Positions 1-6,848 of a stretch of 64,000 nucleotides of DNA are shown one piece after another. The translations under genes and the position numbers were made by a program. Location: positions 214,039-278,038 of the forward strand of contig NZ_JAPYZV010000008.1 in assembly GCF_027812955.1 (NCBI RefSeq), in the 5' to 3' direction. The stretch comes from Pedococcus sp. 5OH_020 (GTDB lineage Bacteria; Actinomycetota; Actinomycetes; Actinomycetales; Dermatophilaceae). Position 1 is the first letter of the stretch; the number at the start of each line of letters is the position of its first letter. Under the pieces are notes generated by a model. That model was given only the letters and a program-made list of their open reading frames with translations, did no database searches and was not told the origin of the DNA.

Positions 1-466
1 TGGGGCCGCTGACGTCGGGGTTGGTGGCGATGAACCTCGCGCCGGCCTCGATGAGCCGGATCGCCTTGGTGATCGCCTCGAAGGAGTAGGTCCGGGTCTC
101 GCCCAGCACGACGTAGTCGGGGTCACGCTCCGTCATCGTGTAGCCGACCTCGTGCAGGGCCGTCGTGAGGCCCGCCTCGCCGACGACGAACGCGCTGCCG
201 CCAGGTCGCTGGTCGTCGAGGAACTGTGCTGTGGCCAGCGCAGAGGTCCAGATGGACTGCTCAGGCAGCTCGATGCCGCTGGCACGCAGGCGTGCCTTGA
301 GGTCGCGGGGGGTGAAGATGGAGTTGTTGGTGAGGACGAGGAAGCGCCGGCCGCTGCGGACGAGGGCGGCGACGAACTCCGCCGCGCCCGGGATGATGGT
401 GTCCTCGTGGACGAGAACGCCGTCCATGTCGGTGAGCCAGCACTCGACGGGCCTGGGGGTCGTCAT
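1..466 (-). CDS. HAD-superfamily hydrolase, NagD-like (3' end outside window)
   Basis: The first 155 codons of a haloacid-dehalogenase-type phosphatase, reading leftward out of the window. Motif I is DMDGVLV (residues 13-19), with the nucleophile and acid aspartates at 13 and 15. Motif II is TNNS (46-49). This spacing, followed by a cap-type stretch, is typical of the NagD/p-nitrophenylphosphatase subfamily that acts on sugar or nucleotide monophosphates. The exact substrate cannot be told. The start ATG has no clear Shine-Dalgarno site; a CAGAAT hexamer lies 6 nt upstream, so a leaderless transcript is possible. Motifs III and IV lie beyond the left edge. Confidence 0.88.
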   Translation of the reverse strand, partial: MTTPRPVECWLTDMDGVLVHEDTIIPGAAEFVAALVRSGRRFLVLTNNSIFTPRDLKARLRASGIELPEQSIWTSALATAQFLDDQRPGGSAFVVGEAGLTTALHEVGYTMTERDPDYVVLGETRTYSFEAITKAIRLIEAGARFIATNPDVSGP

Positions 467-629
467 GGGGCCATTCTGCCTGGCACATCGGCACGGACGT
501 CCCCCCGGACCTCTCCTTGGGGATAGCCGACGTCATCGCACTGGATATCCCAGGACATCTCACCACTTTGGTGGAACGCCAACGCGTCCTCGCGGCGCAC
601 GCTGGGAGACGCCTGAAGGAGGTGCTGTC

Positions 630-1022
630 ATGTCATTGGCCTCGAGTGCCGTCTCGACCCTGCTGCCTGTCACGGACACCGGCCGCGCGAAGGAGTTCTA
701 CTCCGACCGCCTCGGCCTCCCGTTCCAGGGCACCAACGGCGAGGGGAGCCTGATGTACGAGCTCAGCGGTGGGACGACGTTGATGTTGTTACCGCGCGAG
801 GCGGGCACGCAGAACCCGAGCACAGCCCTGACGTGGGAGGTGGCCGACCTGCGGTCCGAGATCTCCGAGCTCGAGGGAAGGGGAGTGGTCTTCGAGGACT
901 ACGACGTCCCGGGTCTGAAGACGGTCGACCACATCGCCGAGATGGACGGCGAACGGGCTGCCTGGTTCCTCGACCCCGACCGCAACGTCCTGTGCATCCA
1001 CGAGATGGCCGCCAGCGGCTGA
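630..1022 (+). CDS. VOC-family (glyoxalase/bleomycin-resistance fold) protein
   Basis: A 130-residue single VOC module. The N-terminal pattern S-x-L-L-P-V-x-D, then A-K-E-F-Y-S-D-R-L-G-L-P, is the usual first beta-alpha-beta unit. The C-terminal WFLDPDRNVLCIHE strand carries the glutamate often used as a metal ligand. Family members bind a divalent metal and act as dioxygenases, isomerases or resistance proteins; the substrate here is unknown. The ATG is preceded by GAAGGAGG at a good distance. The frame stays open far upstream, but only this start has a ribosome binding site. It stands alone between a divergent HAD gene and an SDR gene. Confidence 0.85.
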   Translation: MSLASSAVSTLLPVTDTGRAKEFYSDRLGLPFQGTNGEGSLMYELSGGTTLMLLPREAGTQNPSTALTWEVADLRSEISELEGRGVVFEDYDVPGLKTVDHIAEMDGERAAWFLDPDRNVLCIHEMAASG

Positions 1023-1216
1023 ACCGGCTCGACCACGCTTCATTCGTTCTCCCTCCTACTGTCCTTCCTCCGTGCCTCAGGCGCGCCCCGTTCGGCGGCT
1101 GGGCCCACACGCCCAGTGCGTTTGAGCATCGGTGGGACGGGCATGAGTCCGGCGGCCGCGCCGTCCGGATCGACGGCGTCGCCCGGGCAGACGTCGACGA
1201 GGAGCGTGGAGGAGAC

Positions 1217-2020
1217 ATGTCGGACCTCACTCAGGACGGTCAGCGGCCGCTGGCGGTGGTCACCGGTGCATCGAGTGGTATCGGTCTGGAGCTGGCCCGC
1301 CAGTTCGCCGAGAACGGCTTCGACCTTATGCTGGTGGCCGAGGACGCGGGGCTGGCGGTGGCTGCCGACTCGCTGGCCGGACCGGTGGCAGTCCGGTCGG
1401 TCCGGGCCGACCTGGCGACCTCCGCCGGCGTGGACGAGGTGGTCGCCTTGCTCTCCGCGACGGCTCGACCGGTCGACGCGTTGGCGCTCAACGCGGGGAT
1501 CGGCGTCGGTGGTCGCTTCGTCGAGACCTCCTGGGAGGACGACTCGAGGCTGCTGCAGCTCAACGTCGTCTCGACGGTGCACCTTGCCAAGCGGCTCGTG
1601 CCTGGCATGGTCGCCCGCGGGTCAGGCCGGGTCCTCATGACGGCGTCGATCGCCAGCTTGATGCCCGGTCCCTACTTCGCGACGTATGCCGCCTCGAAGG
1701 CCTTCGTCCTGTCCTTCGCAGAGGCGCTTCGGGCCGAGCTCTCGGACTCCGGGGTCACCGTCACGGCATTGCTGCCAGGACCCACCGACACGGAGTTCTT
1801 CGAGCGGGCCGACATGATGGACACGAAGGTGGCCCAGGGGCCGAAGGACGATCCGGCCGAGGTGGCCAAGGATGGCTTCGAGGCGCTGATGGCCGGCCGT
1901 GACAAGGTGGTCGCCGGGTCCAAGCGGAACAAGCTGCAGGCGGCGGGCGCCTCGGTGCTGCCGGAGCGAGCCAAGGCACGTCTCCAGGGTGCACAGGCGA
2001 AGCCCGAGGATGGCTCCTGA
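1217..2020 (+). CDS. Short-chain dehydrogenase/reductase (SDR)
   Basis: A classical SDR of 267 residues. The nucleotide-binding motif TGASSGIG is at 16-23, NAG lies in the fourth strand (LALNAGIG), the catalytic serine is near 144 (MTASIAS), and the active-site Y-x-x-x-K is YAASK at about 157-161. The family oxidises or reduces alcohols and ketones with NAD(P)H in the cytosol. The PGPTDTEFF stretch after the active site is typical of the DltE/YqjQ-like broad-specificity group. GGAGGAG stands just before the ATG. The stop lies 22 bp from the convergent stop of the large membrane-protein gene. The substrate is unknown. Confidence 0.9.
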   Translation: MSDLTQDGQRPLAVVTGASSGIGLELARQFAENGFDLMLVAEDAGLAVAADSLAGPVAVRSVRADLATSAGVDEVVALLSATARPVDALALNAGIGVGGRFVETSWEDDSRLLQLNVVSTVHLAKRLVPGMVARGSGRVLMTASIASLMPGPYFATYAASKAFVLSFAEALRAELSDSGVTVTALLPGPTDTEFFERADMMDTKVAQGPKDDPAEVAKDGFEALMAGRDKVVAGSKRNKLQAAGASVLPERAKARLQGAQAKPEDGS

Positions 2021-2042
2021 GATATCCGACGACCCGGGTCGC

Positions 2043-5000
2043 CTATTCGAGTATGGGTGGCTCGGAGTCCGCGACGCGCCCGTCGTGGCGTGCCGCGCCA
2101 TCCTGCCCGTCGGCGTGACCCAGGGTGGACAGGTCAGTGACCGCTTCCGTGAGCGCGAGCGAGTACTCCTCGGTCCGCGGGTAGTCACTATGGGTGAGCG
2201 TGGTCAACAAGTATGCGGTGAAGTCGACCTCGGAGGCATATCGGTCATGCAGCGCTCTCCAGTCTTCCGAGTCGGGCTTGTCCAGCACTCTCTCGGGTCG
2301 GGCGACCGCAGGGAAGCCCAGGTAGTCCGTCAAGCGCCACAGGCTGTACCAACGACCGGGGACACCCTCCGGGTTTGATGCGTCCCGCGGATGCAGGCTC
2401 AGGACCTGGCGCAGGCTCCAGGCGAGGACGGATGGTGGGGTGAAGGTGGTCCTCGGCTGGAGCCAGTCCGCCGACCAGGGGTCGGCTGCCAGCAGCCGGG
2501 CTCGCCGAACTGGCCGGACGCCCAGAACGGCCGGTCCGAAGAGCTCGGGGAAGAACCGGCCGAAGTACGCGCGCAGCTGGGTGCCGTACGTGATGAGCGC
2601 GAGGCGCGGAACCAACCAGTCGCCACGTTCACAGGGAGCTGGCAGACGGTTCGCGTCGCCCGGCTGGTACTCCGGCCGCGGTGCTCCGAGGATGGCGCTG
2701 ACTGCGATGACCCCACCGAGGGAGTGTGCCGAGAGGACGACTGAGCGTGTGGAGCGGGACAGTCCAGCGCGACTCCCTTCGGTGATGGTCGTGTCGTGGT
2801 CCGTGTCGTGGTCCGTGTCCTCGTCCGTGTCCTCGTCCGTGTGGGCGTCCCGGCCCCCGTCCAGCCACCGGCGGCACCGCTCGAGCACTTCCGGGACGAC
2901 TCGTTCTCCGTAGCACGGCGGGCCCAGGGGATGCGCCGCTCGGGGGACGGCGCAGGCCAGGTCCCACAGGATGCCCAAGGGGCGCACTGCGCTGCGCGAG
3001 GAGGTGGTACCCCCGGCGGCGACGACGCCCACGACTGCCGCGGCAAGGATGAGGGACGCTGCCGTGACGGCTGTGGACCAGATCGGCCACTCGGGCGCGC
3101 CTGCCACCTGCCGCGCAGCGACGACGGCGACGCTGGCGGAGATGACGCAGGCGAGCAGGAGCGCCAGCAGTGGCTCGGCACGGTGAGCGAGCCTGGCGAA
3201 GCTTCTACTGCGCCACACCGCGCGTTCGGTGGGACTGCCTTCGGCAACCCCCGGGACCACCTCACCGGTCGCCTTGCGCCACCAGCCGAGGTGGGCCACC
3301 ACCACCGACAGCAGCATGAGCCCCAGACCACCGACCGCGGCGAGGGCGAACCAGCCATACAGCCCTGGCACGAGGAGCTGGGGCGCCGAACCCGCGGGGG
3401 CCGGCATCCGAGGTCCTACGAGCGAGCCCGCCGAATGGTCGCCGTTGAGCCGGTCGCCGACAAACAGGGTCAGCGCGCTCAGGACGACGAAGCCGAAGAA
3501 TGCGCCCAGGGCGATGAAGACGCCGGGCGCCCGCCCGCCCCACCCCGTCCTGGCCCGCTCCGACAAGCTGCCCGCGACGTCAGTGGCCGTCGGGTCCGGG
3601 GCCTTCGTATCCGCGCCGGAGCGCCAGTAGGCCCACGCGGTCAGGCCCATGCCTGCGGCGACCACGATCGCGATCGCGGTCGCCCGCTGGTCGCCGGTGA
3701 CCCATCGACCGATCCCACGGTGCGAGATGGTCTGCCATCCTGACCAGTCCCATACCGGCCAGCTCGCCACGGGCCAGGTCGGCAGGACGGCGAACGCCAC
3801 GGCCAGAGGTAGGCCCAGCAGCCCCTGGAGGACGGTGCTCGCCAGACCCGAGCCGTCCCCTGTCTGCCGCGACCGCGCACCAAGGGCAACGACCGCGAGC
3901 AGAACGGTCAGGACGGCAAGCGTCGTCACGGCACCGTGCACGCCGGTCATGGGGCCCGAAGGGGCTGACGCGCTGCGCTCCTCACGAGGAGCGGCCACGA
4001 CGAAGACCGCGTAGAGCGCCACGGCGAGGCCGAGCGTGCGCCACGCCGACGAACGACGGTGCTCTGCGACGGCGTCAGGAGGAGCGTCGTCACAGGCGAC
4101 ATCGGCGGCGAGGGGGTCGAGGCGAGCCTGGAGGACGAAGGTCCACGCGAGGACCAGGGCCGAGAGACAGGTCAGTGCCGGCCACACGAGCCCCGCCGAC
4201 TTCCAGCCACCGTCGTGTGTCGAGGAGCCGTCGGTCCAGAGGTGGCTGGAGCACAGCCCCACCACCATCGCCACGGTGGCGGCCAGATGCGTGGTGGCAG
4301 ATGGCGCGGTCACCCGGCTGTGGTTCCAGAACCCGGGGGTCGAGAGGATCGGCCAGCGCGGAGTGCCGGTTGCCGAGTCGGGGAAGGCACGGACGAGCCG
4401 GGCAGCGGGTTTGGCCGGGTCCTGGTTGCGGGTTGCCAGCTCGAAGCGGGTCCTGGTGCGTGCGGACAAGGCGTACAGCGCGACGACGAGCACTATCGGG
4501 ATGATGCTGGTCAACGTCATACGCGCCCCCATGGTCCAGCTGTCGAGGAACCCGAAGGCGGACGGGATGCCCGTGCAGCGAGTCGCCTTCTCGGAGCCGG
4601 TCGGTTGGCATTGGACGCCGACAAGGTCGACTGAGAGCACCACGGCGGTGACCGCGACCATGAGGGTCTGTACCAGCCCGTTGAGCCGCATGATCCAGGC
4701 GCCGCCTGCGTGCCCCTTACTCAGGGCCGAGAATGATGGCGGCGCACCGTCATGCAGACGCCTGCTCCAGTAGGCCACGTTGGTCAGTGCGAAGGGCAGC
4801 AGGAGCGTCCAGAGCGTGCGCACGATGACGTCGACCACCGTGGCGGCTACGCCGGAGCCCGCGCGGAAGGTGCTCCGGGCGAGGCTGCCCCAGGAGTACG
4901 CCTCCCGGTGCACTCCTGCTGGCGTATGCCCGCGAGACGTCTTGGCCGGGTTGGGCACCTCGGGCCGGCGGACCCAGAACGAGCCACCGTCGTCGCCGTC

Positions 5001-5120
5001 GGCACGCATCACGTCCGACTCCGGAAGGTCCAGCATGGCGTGCGGGGGGGTGTTGCTGACGCCGTGGATGCGCAGCTCCAGTACCCGGGGCTCGCGCTGG
5101 TGTGAGCGGTGGCCCGTCAT
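2043..5120 (-). CDS. Large multi-pass membrane protein with alpha/beta-hydrolase-like motifs
   Basis: About 1025 residues. The N-terminus has a strand-then-HG motif (LELRIHGVSNTPP, about residues 14-26) resembling the first strand and oxyanion region of lipases. Some ten or more hydrophobic helices follow between about 80 and 710. The C-terminal soluble part holds SAHSLGG near residue 798, a G-x-S-x-G-like nucleophile elbow (H-S-L-G-G). This suggests a hydrolase fold split by, or fused to, a membrane domain. An acidic DTDE/DTDH tetrapeptide repeat (about 758-777) precedes the elbow. I chose ATG 5120, with GAGG upstream, over the in-frame GTG at 5129 that lies inside that site. Function unknown; a lipid or wall esterase is only a guess. 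Confidence 0.7.
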   Translation of the reverse strand: MTGHRSHQREPRVLELRIHGVSNTPPHAMLDLPESDVMRADGDDGGSFWVRRPEVPNPAKTSRGHTPAGVHREAYSWGSLARSTFRAGSGVAATVVDVIVRTLWTLLLPFALTNVAYWSRRLHDGAPPSFSALSKGHAGGAWIMRLNGLVQTLMVAVTAVVLSVDLVGVQCQPTGSEKATRCTGIPSAFGFLDSWTMGARMTLTSIIPIVLVVALYALSARTRTRFELATRNQDPAKPAARLVRAFPDSATGTPRWPILSTPGFWNHSRVTAPSATTHLAATVAMVVGLCSSHLWTDGSSTHDGGWKSAGLVWPALTCLSALVLAWTFVLQARLDPLAADVACDDAPPDAVAEHRRSSAWRTLGLAVALYAVFVVAAPREERSASAPSGPMTGVHGAVTTLAVLTVLLAVVALGARSRQTGDGSGLASTVLQGLLGLPLAVAFAVLPTWPVASWPVWDWSGWQTISHRGIGRWVTGDQRATAIAIVVAAGMGLTAWAYWRSGADTKAPDPTATDVAGSLSERARTGWGGRAPGVFIALGAFFGFVVLSALTLFVGDRLNGDHSAGSLVGPRMPAPAGSAPQLLVPGLYGWFALAAVGGLGLMLLSVVVAHLGWWRKATGEVVPGVAEGSPTERAVWRSRSFARLAHRAEPLLALLLACVISASVAVVAARQVAGAPEWPIWSTAVTAASLILAAAVVGVVAAGGTTSSRSAVRPLGILWDLACAVPRAAHPLGPPCYGERVVPEVLERCRRWLDGGRDAHTDEDTDEDTDHDTDHDTTITEGSRAGLSRSTRSVVLSAHSLGGVIAVSAILGAPRPEYQPGDANRLPAPCERGDWLVPRLALITYGTQLRAYFGRFFPELFGPAVLGVRPVRRARLLAADPWSADWLQPRTTFTPPSVLAWSLRQVLSLHPRDASNPEGVPGRWYSLWRLTDYLGFPAVARPERVLDKPDSEDWRALHDRYASEVDFTAYLLTTLTHSDYPRTEEYSLALTEAVTDLSTLGHADGQDGAARHDGRVADSEPPILE
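2791..2850. repeat. 12-bp in-frame tandem repeat
   Basis: Four clean units and one decayed unit of a 12-nt repeat (gtgtcgtggtcc, then gtgtcctcgtcc) inside the large membrane-protein gene. Each unit codes on the minus strand for Asp-Thr-Asp-His or Asp-Thr-Asp-Glu. Copy-number change keeps the frame, so length variation between strains would be tolerated. Confidence 0.9.
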
Positions 5121-5224
5121 GTCCCGCACCTCACTCGCAGTCGTCGAGGATGGACGGCGGCGGGCACTGTCGTGACTGGCGTCATGGTGGACCGAGGGTC
5201 GGTCTCATGGCGTGCTGGGCCAGG

Positions 5225-5740
5225 TCAACAGACCTCGATCGCCATAGCAGTCGGTCCACTGATCCGGAGCAGCTCCTCGTAGGTGGTCCGGAACACGGTG
5301 TGGCTGTGTCCAGCCGCGGCCCAGACGTGGCGGTAGCGGCTCAGCGAGACGTCGACGAGCGTCTGCACCGGTGAGGTGTGTCCGACGGGCGCGACGCCGC
5401 CGATCGCGAACCCGGTGGTGTCCCGGACGAAGTCGGCGTCGGCGCGCTCGAGGTGGTCAAGGCCGTCGACGAGGTCCGCCACCTTGACGAGGTCGACCTT
5501 GTGCGCGCCCGAGGTCAGCACGAGCAGAGGGGTGATCCGCCCGTCCTCGCCGTGGGCTCGGAAGACCAGCGAGTTCGCGATCTCGGCGGGGGTCACGTCG
5601 AGCGCAGCAGCCGCCGCGGCGGCCGTGCGTACGGCGTCGGGAAGGCAGACGACCTCGGGTGTGACCTGGTGGACGGCGAGTGCGGCCATGACCCGGCGCA
5701 CTGCGGGGTGGTCGCGCAGGTCGGTCGTCGGGGGGCCCAT
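5225..5740 (-). CDS. YbaK/EbsC-family aminoacyl-tRNA deacylase
   Basis: A 171-residue single-domain protein of the YbaK/ProX editing family, which hydrolyses mischarged aminoacyl-tRNA (often Cys- or Ala-tRNA-Pro) in trans. Recognisable family blocks are EIANSLVFRA near 52-61, SGAHKVDLVKVADL with the conserved lysines, and TGFAIGGVAPVGH. Length matches stand-alone members of the family. The gene reads leftward, 104 bp upstream of the large membrane-protein gene, and its start faces the SOS-controlled dnaE2 operon. Which amino acid it removes cannot be read from the sequence. Confidence 0.88.
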   Translation of the reverse strand: MGPPTTDLRDHPAVRRVMAALAVHQVTPEVVCLPDAVRTAAAAAAALDVTPAEIANSLVFRAHGEDGRITPLLVLTSGAHKVDLVKVADLVDGLDHLERADADFVRDTTGFAIGGVAPVGHTSPVQTLVDVSLSRYRHVWAAAGHSHTVFRTTYEELLRISGPTAMAIEVC

Positions 5741-5782
5741 GGACGAAGACTAAGCGGGTTCGAGGTGCTCAACCAGAGCCTC

Positions 5783-5837
5783 TTGACGGACTGTCGGGCC
5801 CGGGGTGTACGGTTCTTGGTATCGAACAAACGTTCGA
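5783..5837 (+). promoter_or_regulatory. SOS promoter: TTGACG -35, TACGGT -10 and LexA box
   Basis: A perfect actinobacterial LexA box, TCGAACAAACGTTCGA, lies at 5822-5837. TTGACG at 5783-5788 and TACGGT at 5808-5813 (19-nt spacer) would put the transcription start at or just before the box, so LexA binding would block initiation. The TCGAAC-N4-GTTCGA form is the known LexA operator of mycobacteria and relatives. It drives the DUF6504-HEPN-dnaE2 operon after a leader of about 170 nt. The leader holds a 10-bp inverted repeat (5914-5923 with 5962-5971). Confidence 0.85.
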
Positions 5838-6007
5838 ACTGGTTCGTGGAAGAGCTGGTGGTCTCTGGCATTGTCATTGGTAGTGCCACGGCCCGTATGT
5901 CGCGAACCCTGTGGTGGCTCTGGTCCTGTGCCAGGCGCCTCGACCCCGCCTTCGTGCAGGGCCAGAGCCACTTCCTCACTGCCCTCCGTCGAAGAAGGAG
6001 CCTGCTC

Positions 6008-6427
6008 GTGGTGCGCCGGTACGAAGAGCTCATCGAGGTCCGTCCCGCGCAGGACGGTACGGGCCACGACCAGAGTGCCGAGGACGGTGCCCGGCAGTGT
6101 CCAGGAGCGTTCATCTGGCGTGGTCGGCTCTATGTAGTACGAGCGGTCCTCGACCACTGGCAGGAGCGGCGCCCCTGGTGGCGTGATGCCCGCGATGGTG
6201 CCGACGTCCTGGCCGATGCCCGTGAGCGGCAGGTCTGGCGGGTCGAGGCCAGTGCCGGCCGGGCGGCTGGCGTAGGCGTCTATGACCTGGGAGCGGTGAC
6301 GCACGACCACGACCTCGGTCGTGCTGGTGACCTCGGCACCGGTCATCGTGACGACCTCGGCACCGGTCATCGTGACGACCTCGGCACCGTGAGCAGCCAG
6401 TGGCGGCTGTTGCAGGTAGCGGACTGA
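6008..6427 (+). CDS. DUF6504 family protein, first gene of the dnaE2 operon
   Basis: A 139-residue protein. The conserved core is an RPGAF-like FIWRGRLYVVRAVLDHW block, a WRVEA strand, a YDL motif and a closing W-R-L-L-Q-V. These are hallmarks of DUF6504, a small family usually found beside dnaE2 in actinobacteria. The GTG at 6008 follows GAAGGAG by 7 nt; an in-frame ATG at 5897 would add a tail not seen in the family. The C-terminal half holds an octapeptide repeat (DLGTGHRD). It lies 10 bp before the HEPN gene, under the SOS box. Biochemical function is unknown; a role in translesion synthesis is inferred only from context. Confidence 0.82.
   Translation: MVRRYEELIEVRPAQDGTGHDQSAEDGARQCPGAFIWRGRLYVVRAVLDHWQERRPWWRDARDGADVLADARERQVWRVEASAGRAAGVGVYDLGAVTHDHDLGRAGDLGTGHRDDLGTGHRDDLGTVSSQWRLLQVAD
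6329..6388. repeat. 24-bp in-frame tandem repeat in the DUF6504 gene
   Basis: Two and a half copies of a 24-nt unit at 6329-6352, 6353-6376 and 6377-6388 (partial). The unit encodes Asp-Leu-Gly-Thr-Gly-His-Arg-Asp. The copies are identical, so the expansion is recent or kept uniform by slippage. It widens the variable loop before the final conserved W-R-L-L strand. Confidence 0.92.
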
Positions 6428-6437
6428 GGAGCCTGAC

Positions 6438-6848
6438 ATGACGACCGCCACCGTTGCCTTGGACCTGCTCGACCGTTCCCGACACTCGCTGCTCGAGGCC
6501 TGCCACAGCAGTGATATCGCCCAGCGCTACGTGCAGGCCAGGCTGGGCGCGTTACGCGCCGCCGCAGCTCTCGTCGCCGCTCGCACCACTCCGGACGGCC
6601 GGTCGGGTCCGCGCAGCCTGTGGGACCTGCTTCCCAGCGTCGCTCCCGAGCTGTCCGAGTGGGCCCGGTTCTTCGAGCTCGTCGCCACCCGTGAGCGTCA
6701 CCAGCTCAGCGCCCGGGAAGCCGACGACCTGCTCCGGCAGTCCGAGGTCTTCGTCGACCTCGTCTGCCGCAGCCTCGGCCTTCCGGTCCACCCGTCCGAG
6801 CACAGCGAGGTGCTGGTGCCCACCACGCTGTCCACGGCAGCATCATGA
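6438..6848 (+). CDS. SAV_6107-type HEPN domain protein
   Basis: A 136-residue all-helical protein matching the SAV_6107 HEPN family that sits beside dnaE2 or dinB in many actinobacteria. It begins ALDLLDRSRHSLLEA, followed by a QRYVQARLGALRAAAALVAA helix and RSLWDLLPSVAPEL. The R-x(n)-H feature of HEPN RNases may be RERH (about 86-89), but catalytic activity is not established. Its stop codon overlaps the dnaE2 start as ATGA, so the two should be translationally coupled. Together with DUF6504 it forms a conserved upstream pair. Function unknown; a regulatory or RNA-directed role in the damage response is a guess. Confidence 0.8.
   Translation: MTTATVALDLLDRSRHSLLEACHSSDIAQRYVQARLGALRAAAALVAARTTPDGRSGPRSLWDLLPSVAPELSEWARFFELVATRERHQLSAREADDLLRQSEVFVDLVCRSLGLPVHPSEHSEVLVPTTLSTAAS

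Noticed and set aside
5897..6007. N-terminal extension of DUF6504 from ATG 5897
   Set aside because: The added residues are unlike the family N-terminus and GAAGGAG supports GTG 6008.
5838..6007. Possible remnant of imuA or imuB between the SOS box and DUF6504
   Set aside because: No frame shows RecA-like or Y-family motifs; the gap is only 170 nt.
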